From Saprospiraceae bacterium (GTDB lineage Bacteria; Bacteroidota; Bacteroidia; Chitinophagales; Saprospiraceae), in assembly GCA_016714895.1 (NCBI GenBank), contig JADKBV010000001.1, forward strand, positions 620,001-684,000: a DNA stretch of 64,000 nucleotides, written 5' to 3'. A program made the translations under genes and the position numbers. The notes under the pieces are model-generated. The model was not told where the DNA came from, did not search any database, and worked only from the letters and a program-made list of their open reading frames with translations. Shown piece by piece: positions 8,710 to 18,188 of this stretch. Position 1 is the first letter of the stretch, and the number at the start of each line of letters is the position of its first letter.

Positions 8710-8837
8710 TAATTTTTTGTATTTTATTGCATGTTGAACCTATGATTTTTAAGTAAATAAAACAGGTAAATACCGTAGTATTGTCTGATTTACATGCAAT
8801 TTAATCTAATTATCGTACAAAAATCATCCAACAAACG

Positions 8838-8845
8838 TATATTTG
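8838..8845 (+). promoter_or_regulatory. -7 promoter element of lepB
   Basis: TATATTTG matches TAnnTTTG. It lies 20 bases before the GTG at 8866 and 58 before the TTG at 8904, so it suits the upstream start better. Confidence 0.5.
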
Positions 8846-8865
8846 CCTTTCAAAAAAAAATAACC

Positions 8866-10478
8866 GTGGGTATATTAATTTTTTACTGGGATCATACATC
8901 TTTTTGAGTTATTCACTAAGTCTTGTTTTCCCAAAGGCCAATGTTGAAGCATCCAAAGCCTGGATTCCCGGCATCAATTTTATGGAATGGGCAAAAATTG
9001 TCGGTCATAAACCGACTTATGCCTTATGGTTACTGTTTCCGGTTGTCAATCTTTTTATATTCTGTGGAATGGCAGTAGACCTTACCAGATCATTCGGAAG
9101 GTTTTCATTCGGAGATGCTGCGTTGTCTGTCATATACGCACCCGTTATGTTTTTTCTGATAGGAAGAAATAACAAAGACAAATATAAGGGTCCGGTCCTG
9201 ACTCAGGAAAAAGATTTTTTTGATAAGGTTGGTGAAGCCCAAAAAGCAAAAGACGATTATAACTTCAAAAAATTGATGGAGAATAATCCTTACAAAAAAT
9301 CAGCTTTCAGAGAATGGGTTGAGTCTATTGTTTTTGCAGTATTTGCTGCTGCTTTCATCAGAATGTTTTTAATTGAAGCTTATGTAATACCGACACCGTC
9401 TATGGAAGGCTCCCTCAATGTCGGTGATTTCCTTTTTGTTTCAAAAGCACATTATGGCATCCGGACACCTATGACTGTAGCCATGATACCATTATTACAC
9501 AATACGGTTCCTGTTGTCGGGGGTGAATCATATCTTCACAACCCAAAACTACCCTATTACAGACTTCCTGCCATCGAAACCGTCAAAAGCGGAAAACCAT
9601 TTGTTTTTAACTGGCCGGTGGGAGATAGCGTGTATGTTACCTCACAAAGATCTTACACAGTCTCTCAGGTTCAAAATGAACCTTACTTTATTATGACAGA
9701 CCGCGAATTAGCCCAAAAAGTTAAGAAAAAAGATTTTGTTGTCAGACCAATTGACAAAAAAGATCACTACATCAAAAGATGTGTTGCCGGACCGGGTGAT
9801 AGCCTGCAAATAATTGACAAACAGATTTATATCAATGGTAAACCGCAGACTAATCCCGAACATCTTCAGTATTTTTATCAGATCACCTTACCTCAAGGTA
9901 TTAATGTAAGTAAACAAAAACTGGATGAATGGGGCATTGACTTCGGAGACAGTCCGGACAGAGGAACCATTTTTAAAAACGGCTCAGCCAGATTGTTTTT
10001 GGATGAGTCACAAATCGCAAAATTAAAAGCATTGTCTCCCGAAGTAGTGATAGAGCCTCACAAACCGGAACCAAATCCTCCTGGAATGTTTCCATTCGAC
10101 AAAAATATCAATGGAAACTGGACTGTAGATAACTACGGACCGATATGGATACCAAAAAAAGGAGAAACCACACCATTAAACAGTTCAAATATAGCTTTTT
10201 ACCGTAGAGCAATTGAGGTTTATGAAAACAACACCTTTGAGGAAAAAAGTGATGGCTATTATATTAATGGCGTAAAAGCAAACTCATATACTTTTAAGCA
10301 GGATTATTATTGGGCAATGGGAGACAACCGCCATAATTCAGAAGACAGCAGAATGTGGGGTTACGTTCCTTTTGATCACGTTGTGGGCAAACCATTGTTT
10401 ATTTTCTTTTCAACAAAAGAAGGTAGTCTTGGTAATGGTATTAATTGGGATCGTGTATTTAAATCTGCATCCAACTAA
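8866..10478 (+). CDS. lepB: signal peptidase I (probable 1-base frameshift near the 5' end)
   Basis: Leader peptidase that removes Sec signal peptides in the inner membrane. The intact frame starts at TTG 8904 (524 residues). Counted from there, two membrane segments lie within residues 1-100, another at about 137-160, the nucleophile Ser in TPSMEGS near residue 166, the general-base Lys in HYIKRCVAGPGD near 291, and box E MGDNRHNSEDSRMWG near the C-terminus. The long insert between 200 and 430 is usual for Bacteroidota LepB. The reading frame stays open upstream of 8904 with hydrophobic codons (FLLGSYIFLSYS) but no ATG/GTG. Adding one T to the T6 run at 8879-8884 would join it to GTG 8866 and give MGILIFLLGSYIFLSYS. 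I therefore give the longer span; start certainty is low, identity is high. Confidence 0.9.
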
Positions 10479-10483
10479 AATAT

Positions 10484-11371
10484 ATGATCCGCCAAAAAGT
10501 ATGTTATACGCTCCTGGTTATAAGTATTTTACTTATGCCTTTAACAACACATGCTCAGTGGCCTGTATCTGAGGTTTTTCTTTGTCAGGTAAAATGGAAC
10601 CAAAAAAATGTCTTGGTCGACAAGCCAATGTTATTATCAGGATTTAATAAGAATGGGTATAATAATCAACCTTTTTTTATTTCCTATCAGGAAATTTTTT
10701 TAACCGTAAACACAGACTCTTTTTATACAGATATCTACCAACTGAATTTGGATAAAAAAGAATTTTTTCAAACGACCAAAACAGAAAAAATCAGCGAATT
10801 TTCAGCCAATTTGATTCCATCGCAAAATCATTTTAGTGCGGTTAGGATTGAAAAGGACGGAAAAACACAAACTTTGTGGCAATATCCTATGGATAGAAGT
10901 AACTATGGTAAAAATTTATTTCCCGCTCTTACAAATATTGGTTATCACGCCTGGATTAACACGGATGAAGTCGCAATGTTTTTAGTGGATAGTACCTTTT
11001 CATTGGTTATCGGTCATATAAAAACAGGCAATATCCGTAAAATTTCTCAACAAACCGGTCGGTGCCTCAAAAGTAAAAACGGCTTCCTCTATTTTTCTGA
11101 AAAAGAAATTTCAGGCTTACACAGAATAAAAAAATATGATCCACTTGAACAAACCATAGTTTCTATCACCTTATTACCAGAAAAAACAGAAGATTTTGAA
11201 GTATTAGTTAATGGAAATATTTTATTTGCTGATAAAAGCAAAATTATAATGATTGCTCCCGAACGACCTGACAATCAACAAATCCTCATGGACCTCGCTC
11301 CTTATGGTATTCAGTATATCAAAAGAATAGCTTCAGAAAGAGATAGAATCATCCTTGTAAATCAACCATGA
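10484..11371 (+). CDS. secreted protein of unknown function, beta-propeller-like
   Basis: A 295-residue protein with a Sec signal peptide (MIRQKVCYTLLVISILLM, cleavage after TTHAQ). The mature protein is strand-rich and begins WPVSEVFLCQVKWNQKN. Repeated units such as FSAVRIEKDGKTQTLWQYP, AWINTDEVAMFLVDSTFSLVIG and GNILFADKSKIIMIAP look like blades of a TolB/PD40-type propeller, although the DPP-like signatures are weak. It starts 5 bases after lepB and 7 bases before the DUF1684 gene, so all three are probably one operon. Exact function unknown. Confidence 0.7.
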   Translation: MIRQKVCYTLLVISILLMPLTTHAQWPVSEVFLCQVKWNQKNVLVDKPMLLSGFNKNGYNNQPFFISYQEIFLTVNTDSFYTDIYQLNLDKKEFFQTTKTEKISEFSANLIPSQNHFSAVRIEKDGKTQTLWQYPMDRSNYGKNLFPALTNIGYHAWINTDEVAMFLVDSTFSLVIGHIKTGNIRKISQQTGRCLKSKNGFLYFSEKEISGLHRIKKYDPLEQTIVSITLLPEKTEDFEVLVNGNILFADKSKIIMIAPERPDNQQILMDLAPYGIQYIKRIASERDRIILVNQP

Positions 11372-11378
11372 AAACATC

Positions 11379-12002
11379 ATGAAAGGTAACATGTACAACG
11401 CCGGCATAATTTTTATTTTATTAACTGTTATAGGTTGTTCATCCCAAAAATCCTTTGAATCCAAAATTAACAACCACAGAATCAATTTCAAAAAAGCATT
11501 TTTAGAAAACCCAAGATCTCCGCTTGAAGATAAAGATTTGACATATCTTACCTTTTTCTCTCCGGATATAAAATGGAAAAAATCAGCCACTTTCACAAAA
11601 GAACAGCAGGCTGTTCCTTTTGAGATGCCTACGTACAGCGGAATAACCAAACCTTATATTATTTTCGGTTACCTGGATTTTGATGTTGAAGGAAAAAAAA
11701 TTCGCTTACAAGTTTATCAAAGTGCACAAAAACCTTCCAATCCCTTATATAAAAACCACTTATTTTTACCTTTCAAAGACGCCACAAACGGAGAATCAAC
11801 CTACGGAGGAGGCAGATATCTGGATTTAAAAACCGATGATATAAAAAACAATAAAGTTGTACTCGATTTCAATCAATGTTACAATCCGTGGTGTGCATAT
11901 AGTGAAGGTTTCAATTGTCCGGTTCCACCGATTTCCAATCATTTGAATTTTGAAGTTACGGCAGGTGAAAAAATGTATGCAGGACAGGTAAAAACTAAAT
12001 AA
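11379..12002 (+). CDS. DUF1684 lipoprotein
   Basis: A 207-residue lipoprotein (signal to LLTVIGC, Cys about residue 20) of family DUF1684. Characteristic marks are FKKAFLENPRSPL, the strand FGYLDFDVEGKKIRLQVYQS, FLPFKDATNGESTYGGGRYLDL, and the near-invariant VLDFNQCYNPWCAYSEGF followed by NCPVPPISNHL. The dense conserved Gly/Cys/Trp/Pro core suggests a binding or enzymatic site, but the family has no known biochemical function. Start could be the first ATG at 11379 or the one at 11391. It lies in a run of closely spaced genes from lepB onward. Confidence 0.88.
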   Translation: MKGNMYNAGIIFILLTVIGCSSQKSFESKINNHRINFKKAFLENPRSPLEDKDLTYLTFFSPDIKWKKSATFTKEQQAVPFEMPTYSGITKPYIIFGYLDFDVEGKKIRLQVYQSAQKPSNPLYKNHLFLPFKDATNGESTYGGGRYLDLKTDDIKNNKVVLDFNQCYNPWCAYSEGFNCPVPPISNHLNFEVTAGEKMYAGQVKTK

Positions 12003-12005
12003 AAA

Positions 12006-12776
12006 ATGTGGCTTCTCCCTGAAAAAAAGGAATTTAATCCCATTCAATCTGCTAAAATAATATCGCTTGTTCCCTCTCTTACTGAACTGCTGATTGATTG
12101 TGGTCTCGAAAACCAAATCGTCGGACGTACTAAATTTTGTATACATCCGCATAAAATAGTCAGCCATATACCTAAAGTGGGTGGTACCAAAAACATTAAC
12201 TTTCAATCAATTTCAGCACAAAAACCGGATATAATTCTGGCCAACAAAGAAGAAAACACAAAAAAAGAGATTGAAATCCTTGCCAAAGAATATCCTGTTT
12301 ACCTTTCTGATATTAGCACGATACAAGATCTTATTGTGTTTATTGAGGATTTTAGAAAGTATATTCCGAAAATGGATGCAGAATTGATTGTCGAAAATTT
12401 AAAAAAAATGCCGGATCTACATATTTTTAACGGACAACGTGTGATTTATCTCATATGGCAAAATCCAATGATGGCTGTCGGTTCAGGCACTTTTATACAC
12501 TATGTCCTAGAAGCTGCCGGTTTCAAAAATGTGTTCAGTCTTCAGTCACGATACCCGGAAATCTCTGTTGAACAAATAAACCGGTATCAGCCAAATTATA
12601 TCTTTCTGAGTTCTGAACCCTACCCTTTTCAACAAAAACATGTCGCTTCCTTCAACAAATTGTTTCCTGATGTACAAACGGTATTGGTTGACGGCGAAAT
12701 GTTTTCATGGTACGGAAGCAGAACTTTAAAACTTTATAAATATCTTCAAAAACTAAAAATTACTTTAAACTTGTAA
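12006..12776 (+). CDS. helical-backbone metal receptor (BtuF/TroA-like) without signal peptide
   Basis: A 256-residue member of the BtuF/FhuD/TroA class III binding-protein fold: KIISLVPSLTELLIDCGLENQIVGRTKFC opens the first lobe, then VGGTKNINFQSISAQKPDIILANKEEN, a long backbone helix (about 110-135), and the second lobe with AVGSGTFIHYVLEAAGFKNVF and RYPEISVEQINRYQPNYIFLS. Family members bind corrinoids, haem or siderophores for ABC importers. No signal peptide or lipobox is present, and no permease or ATPase is nearby, so a cytoplasmic role (for example corrinoid binding or salvage) is possible. It begins 3 bases after the DUF1684 stop. Confidence 0.82.
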   Translation: MWLLPEKKEFNPIQSAKIISLVPSLTELLIDCGLENQIVGRTKFCIHPHKIVSHIPKVGGTKNINFQSISAQKPDIILANKEENTKKEIEILAKEYPVYLSDISTIQDLIVFIEDFRKYIPKMDAELIVENLKKMPDLHIFNGQRVIYLIWQNPMMAVGSGTFIHYVLEAAGFKNVFSLQSRYPEISVEQINRYQPNYIFLSSEPYPFQQKHVASFNKLFPDVQTVLVDGEMFSWYGSRTLKLYKYLQKLKITLNL

Positions 12777-12839
12777 TTTTTTTATATTTTCAGAAACAAA
12801 ACCACTTGGTTTTTCCGTTGTATTGACAAATCATACAAA

Positions 12840-13340
12840 ATGACTTTCAGAATATATTTGATTTTATTGTTATTTTTACCATTGTTGAATTTTGCACAAC
12901 CTACTGAGGATAAAAAAATTATCGGCGACTCTCTGTACCAGAATAATATCAAAAAGACCAGATTATATGGTGTCTATATACCCAAAGATATTGAAGACGC
13001 TTTATCAGAACTTGACAAACTGAGTACACCGGAGGCAAAATCCAATTTGCTCAAAGCCGATGAATTAACTGTAGCTAAAAAACTCAGATTTGGGGTTGGC
13101 CGTTGGATGGAATACAACTGGAACTTTCAGGAAGGCTCTAGATTTTCTCATTTTTTAAGAGAAAAAGGAATTTGGCACGTTGATGACATGGTAGAATTTA
13201 TGATCATTTTGTACTACAGACATGTTGGACAAAAACCTTTGAATATCGATCCTTTAACAGAAAATATCATAAAAAATCGGAAGGAAAAACAAAAACAAGC
13301 ATTGGACAATAATACCATCGGTACTATAGACAAAAAATAA
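12840..13340 (+). CDS. small secreted protein, probably DUF6794 family
   Basis: A 166-residue protein with a signal peptide (MTFRIYLILLLFLPLLNFAQ). The mature part reads YIPKDIEDALSELDKLSTPEAKSNLL, then LRFGVGRWMEYNWNFQEGSRFSHF and the helix IWHVDDMVEFMIILYYRHV. This order (aspartate-rich helix, a glycine-tryptophan motif, then a DDM...YYRH helix) matches what I remember of DUF6794, a helical domain common in Bacteroidota. It ends with a lysine/glutamine-rich tail. No biochemical role known. Confidence 0.65.
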   Translation: MTFRIYLILLLFLPLLNFAQPTEDKKIIGDSLYQNNIKKTRLYGVYIPKDIEDALSELDKLSTPEAKSNLLKADELTVAKKLRFGVGRWMEYNWNFQEGSRFSHFLREKGIWHVDDMVEFMIILYYRHVGQKPLNIDPLTENIIKNRKEKQKQALDNNTIGTIDKK

Positions 13341-13353
13341 TCCTTCAAAAAAA

Positions 13354-14226
13354 TTAGTGATTCAATAATCCGACCAACCTGTCTGGATAGTCTGTAATAA
13401 TTCCGTCAACACCGAGATGGATCATTTTTCTCATGATATCCTTGCGGTTGACAGTCCACGGGATAACCTCTACTCCGTTTTTTTTACACACATTTATCAA
13501 CGGTTTGGTGACAAGCTTGTAGTTTGGACTATATACATCCGGGACAAAGCCAAGTATTTCTATATGTTGATCAAATGTAGTAAAATAATCATCCGTTAGA
13601 AAAGCAGTTTTAATGTCCGGATATTTATTTTCCAATATCTGAAGTGTTTCGATATCAAATGATTGCAAGGTTACCCTTTTTTTCATCCCGTACTTTAGGA
13701 CCACATTCAACACCAAATCAACAAACTTTTCAGCATCCGGATGATAAATACCGTCATCAGAAGGCTGTCTTTTTATTTCAATATTAAACCGGATATTGTT
13801 TGCCGAAAAAGTTTCAAAAACATCTTTAAGTTTTGGTTTAATGGCATGTATCTTTTTTTGAAGAGGAAATCTTGGGTGTGGCTTGAGTCCGACATCATAT
13901 TGATTCATTTCGGACATCGACATTTTATAAATATTTTTTGACATGGCCGCTTCCTTTGTCAAATATCTTCCATCTTCAGCAGTGGTAATATCCTGATGAT
14001 AAAAAGGTTCATGTGATACAATTACCTCATTTTCTGCATTAATAACGACATCCATTTCAAGCGTATTCACACCTATTTCCATAGCCTTTTGAAATCCTGC
14101 AATCGTGTTTTCAGGCATAAGTCCACGGCAACCCCGGTGTCCCTGAATATCTATTTGAATATCTTCTGTTTCATTACATGAACCTAACATCAATACCCAA
14201 ATCAAAATAATAAAATTATTGTTCAT
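13354..14226 (-). CDS. glycerophosphodiester phosphodiesterase lipoprotein
   Basis: About 290 residues. The N-terminus is a lipoprotein signal (FIILIWVLMLGSC), then the GDPD TIM-barrel with IQGHRGCRGLMPENTIAGF (catalytic His near residue 31, Glu 40), VNTLEMDVVINAENEVIVSHEP (metal-binding E/D and second His), RFNIEIKR, and the C-terminal EVIPWTVNRKDIMRKMIHLGVDGIITDYP-type end. The enzyme splits glycerophosphodiesters to glycerol-3-phosphate and an alcohol in the envelope, as in lipid head-group salvage. Start: GTG at 14229 overlaps the preceding stop by one base, ATG at 14226 is chosen. It is likely coupled to the upstream beta-barrel gene. Confidence 0.92.
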   Translation of the reverse strand: MNNNFIILIWVLMLGSCNETEDIQIDIQGHRGCRGLMPENTIAGFQKAMEIGVNTLEMDVVINAENEVIVSHEPFYHQDITTAEDGRYLTKEAAMSKNIYKMSMSEMNQYDVGLKPHPRFPLQKKIHAIKPKLKDVFETFSANNIRFNIEIKRQPSDDGIYHPDAEKFVDLVLNVVLKYGMKKRVTLQSFDIETLQILENKYPDIKTAFLTDDYFTTFDQHIEILGFVPDVYSPNYKLVTKPLINVCKKNGVEVIPWTVNRKDIMRKMIHLGVDGIITDYPDRLVGLLNH

Positions 14227-14228
14227 CA

Positions 14229-14660
14229 CTAAATCATTAGACCTAAAGCCAAAACAAACTGACTATCGTCAATGATAAATTTCGGCTCAATATAATAATG
14301 AAAATTCTCCCTGAAAATCAAAAAACTAACACCCAAATTCAGAGAAGTGTTTGTTTTTGTAGTTCGTGTGAGGTTTATTCCCGCAAAAGGGTTGATTCTG
14401 AATAGATCGTTAAAATTGATAAACTGATAATGAAGATCAGCATCAATAGCAAAATAGGTGGCTTTTCTGAAATAATAGGTACCGGCAGCATGAACAACAA
14501 ATTTCTCAGAAATGGAACCACTGAATTTTGCCTGTACTCCCATAGCTCTCATAAGGGAATCTGAATTATAAGCCAATCCTCCTCCAAAATGAACGCCTTC
14601 TTGTGCTTTAAGAAGATTAAAAAATCCAAAAAATGTAACAATAAAGATGATTCTCAACAT
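14229..14660 (-). CDS. small outer-membrane beta-barrel-like protein, unknown function
   Basis: A 143-residue protein with a signal peptide (MLRIIFIVTFFGFFNLLKAQ). The mature part is a series of amphipathic strands (VHFGGGLAYNSD, QAKFSGSISEKFVVHAAGTYYF, PFAGINLTRTTKTNTSLNLGVSFLIF) and ends with the strand DDSQFVLALGLMI. This is the pattern of a small eight-strand outer-membrane barrel of the OmpW/PorT-like kind. It overlaps the phosphodiesterase gene by one to three bases. Function not recognised. Confidence 0.7.
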   Translation of the reverse strand: MLRIIFIVTFFGFFNLLKAQEGVHFGGGLAYNSDSLMRAMGVQAKFSGSISEKFVVHAAGTYYFRKATYFAIDADLHYQFINFNDLFRINPFAGINLTRTTKTNTSLNLGVSFLIFRENFHYYIEPKFIIDDSQFVLALGLMI

Positions 14661-14682
14661 ATCATATCAGGTTTACTTCCAA

Positions 14683-14690
14683 CAAAGATA
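14683..14690 (-). promoter_or_regulatory. -7 promoter element of the barrel/phosphodiesterase operon
   Basis: The minus strand reads TATCTTTG, matching TAnnTTTG, 22 bases before the ATG ending at 14660. Confidence 0.45.
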
Positions 14691-14766
14691 AAAGTTTTTC
14701 ATAAAACGGAATAAAAACCATTCATCTAATAAAAAAATATCTACATTAGCACCAAAATCAAAATCA

Positions 14767-16080
14767 ATGAAGTTAGCCTTACATTGGAAAATCATTATCG
14801 GGATGCTTATAGGTATCATTATAGGTATTGTTTGTAAATATTTTTCTTTAGATCATTTGGTGATTCAATGGATAAAACCCTTTGGCACCATCTTTATCAA
14901 TTTGCTCAAGCTGATTGCCATTCCTTTAATTTTAGCATCTTTGATCAAAGGAGTTTCAGACCTTCACGATATCAATAAGTTTAAATCCATGGGCTTATGG
15001 ACATTCAGTATTTATGTTGCAACCACTGTTTTTGCGGTTTGTATTGGTCTCGTGTTGGTTAATATCATAAAACCGGGAAACATAGTAGATCCGCAAGTTA
15101 TTAACGACCTATCCGCGAATTTTGCAGAATCTATGACCGGAAAGATTCAACAGGCAAATGAAACTAAATCTTCAGGTCCTCTGCAATTTTTGGTAGATAT
15201 GGTACCTGACAATATTTTTGAAGCAGCCAGCAGTAATGGAAATATGCTGAAAGTTATCTTTTTTTCTGTATTTTTCGGAATTGCTTTACTACTTATTGAC
15301 ATCAATACGGCTAAACCCGTCAAAGACTTTATAAATGGACTGAATGAAGTTATCATGAAAATGGTAGATATCATCATGCTTTTTGCACCATTTGCCGTAT
15401 TTGCTCTTCTTTCTTCATTGATAGTGGAAACACCGGATGCAAGCCTGTTTATTGCACTTCTTTGGTATATGTTAACTGTAGTCATCGGTTTGGCATTGGT
15501 ATTAATCAGTTATGGATTATACATTTATTTTTTCGCAGGCAGAAAACCTCTCTGGTTTTACAAAGGGATTTTTCCTGCTCAATTACTTGCCTTTTCAACC
15601 AGTTCGAGTGCCGCTACATTGCCTGTAACCATGGAAAGACTGGAAGAACACCTTGGCGTGGAAAAAGAAGTAACCAGTTTTGTTTGCCCACTGGGAGCCA
15701 CAATTAATATGGATGGTACAAGTCTGTACCAGGCGGTGGCTGCTGTTTTTATTTGTGAAGCATTACAATTCCCACTTACTTTTTATGACCAATTGACCAT
15801 TGTACTTACCGCCACCCTTGCCTCAATTGGTTCCGCAGCAGTGCCTGGTGCCGGATTAATTATGTTGGTCATTGTATTGGAATCCCTTGGCTTACCTGCT
15901 TCAAAAATGGCTATAGGTTTGTCCTTAATTTTTGCAGTCGACAGACCTCTTGATATGCTCAGAACAGTCATCAATGTTACCGGAGATGCGATGGTAACCA
16001 TCATCATCGGCAAAAAATTCAACAAATTGAAAATGCCGGTTGAAAAGAAATGGGACGACAACCTCAAAGAGGTTTCTTAA
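14767..16080 (+). CDS. dicarboxylate/amino acid:cation symporter (Glt family)
   Basis: A 437-residue inner-membrane carrier of the DAACS/glutamate transporter family, which takes up C4-dicarboxylates or acidic amino acids with H+ or Na+. Evidence: eight hydrophobic helices starting at WKIIIGMLIGIIIGI, the NLLKLIAIPLILASLIKG helix, the serine-rich hairpin FSTSSSAATLPVTMERL (about 277-293), the NMDGTSLYQAV motif in helix 7, and the second hairpin SIGSAAVPGAGLIML. Length is normal. It converges with comEC with only 7 bases between the stops. Confidence 0.93.
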   Translation: MKLALHWKIIIGMLIGIIIGIVCKYFSLDHLVIQWIKPFGTIFINLLKLIAIPLILASLIKGVSDLHDINKFKSMGLWTFSIYVATTVFAVCIGLVLVNIIKPGNIVDPQVINDLSANFAESMTGKIQQANETKSSGPLQFLVDMVPDNIFEAASSNGNMLKVIFFSVFFGIALLLIDINTAKPVKDFINGLNEVIMKMVDIIMLFAPFAVFALLSSLIVETPDASLFIALLWYMLTVVIGLALVLISYGLYIYFFAGRKPLWFYKGIFPAQLLAFSTSSSAATLPVTMERLEEHLGVEKEVTSFVCPLGATINMDGTSLYQAVAAVFICEALQFPLTFYDQLTIVLTATLASIGSAAVPGAGLIMLVIVLESLGLPASKMAIGLSLIFAVDRPLDMLRTVINVTGDAMVTIIIGKKFNKLKMPVEKKWDDNLKEVS

Positions 16081-16087
16081 GTTTTTA

Positions 16088-18169
16088 TCACAAATTACAA
16101 AAAAAATATCCTTGTTTTTTGACGTTCCAATAAGGTATATTCATTTCTTCAAGGCAGGATTCCCACGAAGAAACCTTATACCTTTCGACATCAGGAGATA
16201 AAATAACAAATGTGGGCTTTATGTTTTTCAGGATCTCATAAGGACTCCTGAAACTACCTTTGGTCACCATAACCATATCCGAAAAAGTATCTTTTATCAT
16301 TTGAAAATCCTTTCCCAACATCAACAACCTTTTGTGATTTGTCCTCAAAACAGGAGATTGAATGATCATTTTTTTTCGAAAATACGTTTTGGCGGATTCC
16401 ACTTCTATGGTTTTTTTGATTGTATTCCGGGTTCTGTTGTTTTGGGCTAAAAAGTTTTCCTGTTCTTTGCGCATAGCCTGATTTTTGAAAACAAAAACAA
16501 CATCATCAGTCAATACATCAGCCAGATAACCAAAATTAGTTTCGTAAACAGAAAATCTTATCTTGCCGGAATCAACCAATCTGGGGACTAAAACGGATAA
16601 TATAAATACGATTATCAATAAAAGTATGATATAAAAATATACAGTCTTTTCATAATTCAAATAAATAAGCAATAAAACTACTGTCATACATAATATAAAA
16701 ACCTGCCACGGTTCTATCCATATGTCATCTATGACTGAAAATGGCAGTTCCTGAACAAAAGTAACACTCTTCCATAAAAATGTGCAAACAGACTGATATA
16801 TTCCTGTCACGAAAGTATTTTGTAAAGGAATCAAAAGGGACAACAAAAACATAACAATACCCGCATTGACCAAAATAAGGGTGGCAGGTACAGCTACAAT
16901 ATTGCTCAAAATAAAGTAAACAGGAAATTGATGGAAGTAATACAATGCAAAAGGAAAAACAAAAAACTGCGCTGAAACAGAAACCGCAATTAACTCCCAA
17001 ATGTACCCCAACCCTTTGTTCGAAGGAATAAATAATATTTTGACAAAAGGATAAAACAATATAATGCCGGCTAAGGACAAATACGAAAATTGAAAAGAAA
17101 GATTGTAAATGAGAAAAGGATCATAAAGCAGCATCCAGATAGCTGCGACAAATAATATATTGATGATATGAACCGACTTAAACCATTCTCTTCCTACAAG
17201 CAATAGAATAAACATGACTGAAGATCTGATTACGGAAGGAGATGCGCCTGTCAATAAAACGTAAATAAAAGCTATAACAGAGATTAAAAAAGGTTTAAAA
17301 AACCATCTTATCCAAGAATACTGAGGCATTATACGAAACAAATACATAAAAAGATACAATACCGCTCCTACATGTAATCCTGAGACTGCAAGGACATGAA
17401 TGGCCCCTGTCTGAGAAAAACTCAGATATAAATCTTTATCAATTTCATCCTTATTCCCTAATAACAGTGCTTTGATAATGGCTCTTTCTTCTACACCGGT
17501 TATCCATAATTCAATTTTGTTAAGCCAAAGTGTTGAAATATTTTCCACAAACTTTATGATAAACGGTGAACTGCCTTTGTTAACTAACTGATGGCTCAAA
17601 GAATCTATGAAAATTTCTTGCGTAATACCTTTATAAAAATAAAAAGATTTTTTATCAAAAGAGCCAGGGTTTGTAGACGATCGAATATTTCTTAGTTTTC
17701 CCTTTACTAAAATAAAATCGGATGATTTGTACGAGTAAAAGGTGGCGTCCGGCTTACCACATAATATTAAAATCTTTTTGTTTTTGACTAAATTACGAGA
17801 TGAGGAATCTGCAACTTTATAACTCAAAACCAACTTTGAATGATTGAACCCCTTCACTGCTTTGGTTTCCACAAACCCTGTCAATGTTACCTCGCCTTCC
17901 TGTAAGTCACCGCCTTTTACCCTCTCTATACTGATTTCATGAATATAATAGCCTAGAAAAAAAATCAATAGCAGTACCAGAACAGATTCAAAATAGCGCA
18001 ATGAAAATCGATATTTCTTTAAAAAAAACCATAGGGCCAGTAGAAGAAAAACAACCGATAAAAGTCCGTGCAAACCGGAAAAACTGAAATAAGGTCGGCT
18101 TAAAATACCCAACATAAAAATCAATCCAACCCTTGCCATAGGATAAGCAGAAAAATTCATACAGTACAT
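16088..18169 (-). CDS. ComEC/Rec2-family DNA uptake channel protein
   Basis: A 693-residue polytopic membrane protein. Residues 1-170 have two membrane segments and a DUF4131-like domain (EGEVTLTGFVETK). Residues 220-490 form the Competence domain, with the typical FSQTGAIHVLAVSGLHVGAVLYL and LLTGASPSVIRSSVMF. ComEC carries single-stranded DNA across the inner membrane in natural transformation. The last 150 residues occupy the place of the metallo-beta-lactamase domain but contain no HxHxDH motif, so this region is a shortened or degenerate version. A helix-hairpin-helix ComEA-like gene lies at 44.8 kb. Confidence 0.88.
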   Translation of the reverse strand: MYCMNFSAYPMARVGLIFMLGILSRPYFSFSGLHGLLSVVFLLLALWFFLKKYRFSLRYFESVLVLLLIFFLGYYIHEISIERVKGGDLQEGEVTLTGFVETKAVKGFNHSKLVLSYKVADSSSRNLVKNKKILILCGKPDATFYSYKSSDFILVKGKLRNIRSSTNPGSFDKKSFYFYKGITQEIFIDSLSHQLVNKGSSPFIIKFVENISTLWLNKIELWITGVEERAIIKALLLGNKDEIDKDLYLSFSQTGAIHVLAVSGLHVGAVLYLFMYLFRIMPQYSWIRWFFKPFLISVIAFIYVLLTGASPSVIRSSVMFILLLVGREWFKSVHIINILFVAAIWMLLYDPFLIYNLSFQFSYLSLAGIILFYPFVKILFIPSNKGLGYIWELIAVSVSAQFFVFPFALYYFHQFPVYFILSNIVAVPATLILVNAGIVMFLLSLLIPLQNTFVTGIYQSVCTFLWKSVTFVQELPFSVIDDIWIEPWQVFILCMTVVLLLIYLNYEKTVYFYIILLLIIVFILSVLVPRLVDSGKIRFSVYETNFGYLADVLTDDVVFVFKNQAMRKEQENFLAQNNRTRNTIKKTIEVESAKTYFRKKMIIQSPVLRTNHKRLLMLGKDFQMIKDTFSDMVMVTKGSFRSPYEILKNIKPTFVILSPDVERYKVSSWESCLEEMNIPYWNVKKQGYFFCNL

Positions 18170-18180
18170 TTTTTAGAACA

Positions 18181-18188
18181 CAAAAATA
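18181..18188 (-). promoter_or_regulatory. -7 promoter element of comEC
   Basis: The minus strand reads TATTTTTG, matching TAnnTTTG, 11 bases before the ATG at 18169, so the leader is very short. Confidence 0.4.
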
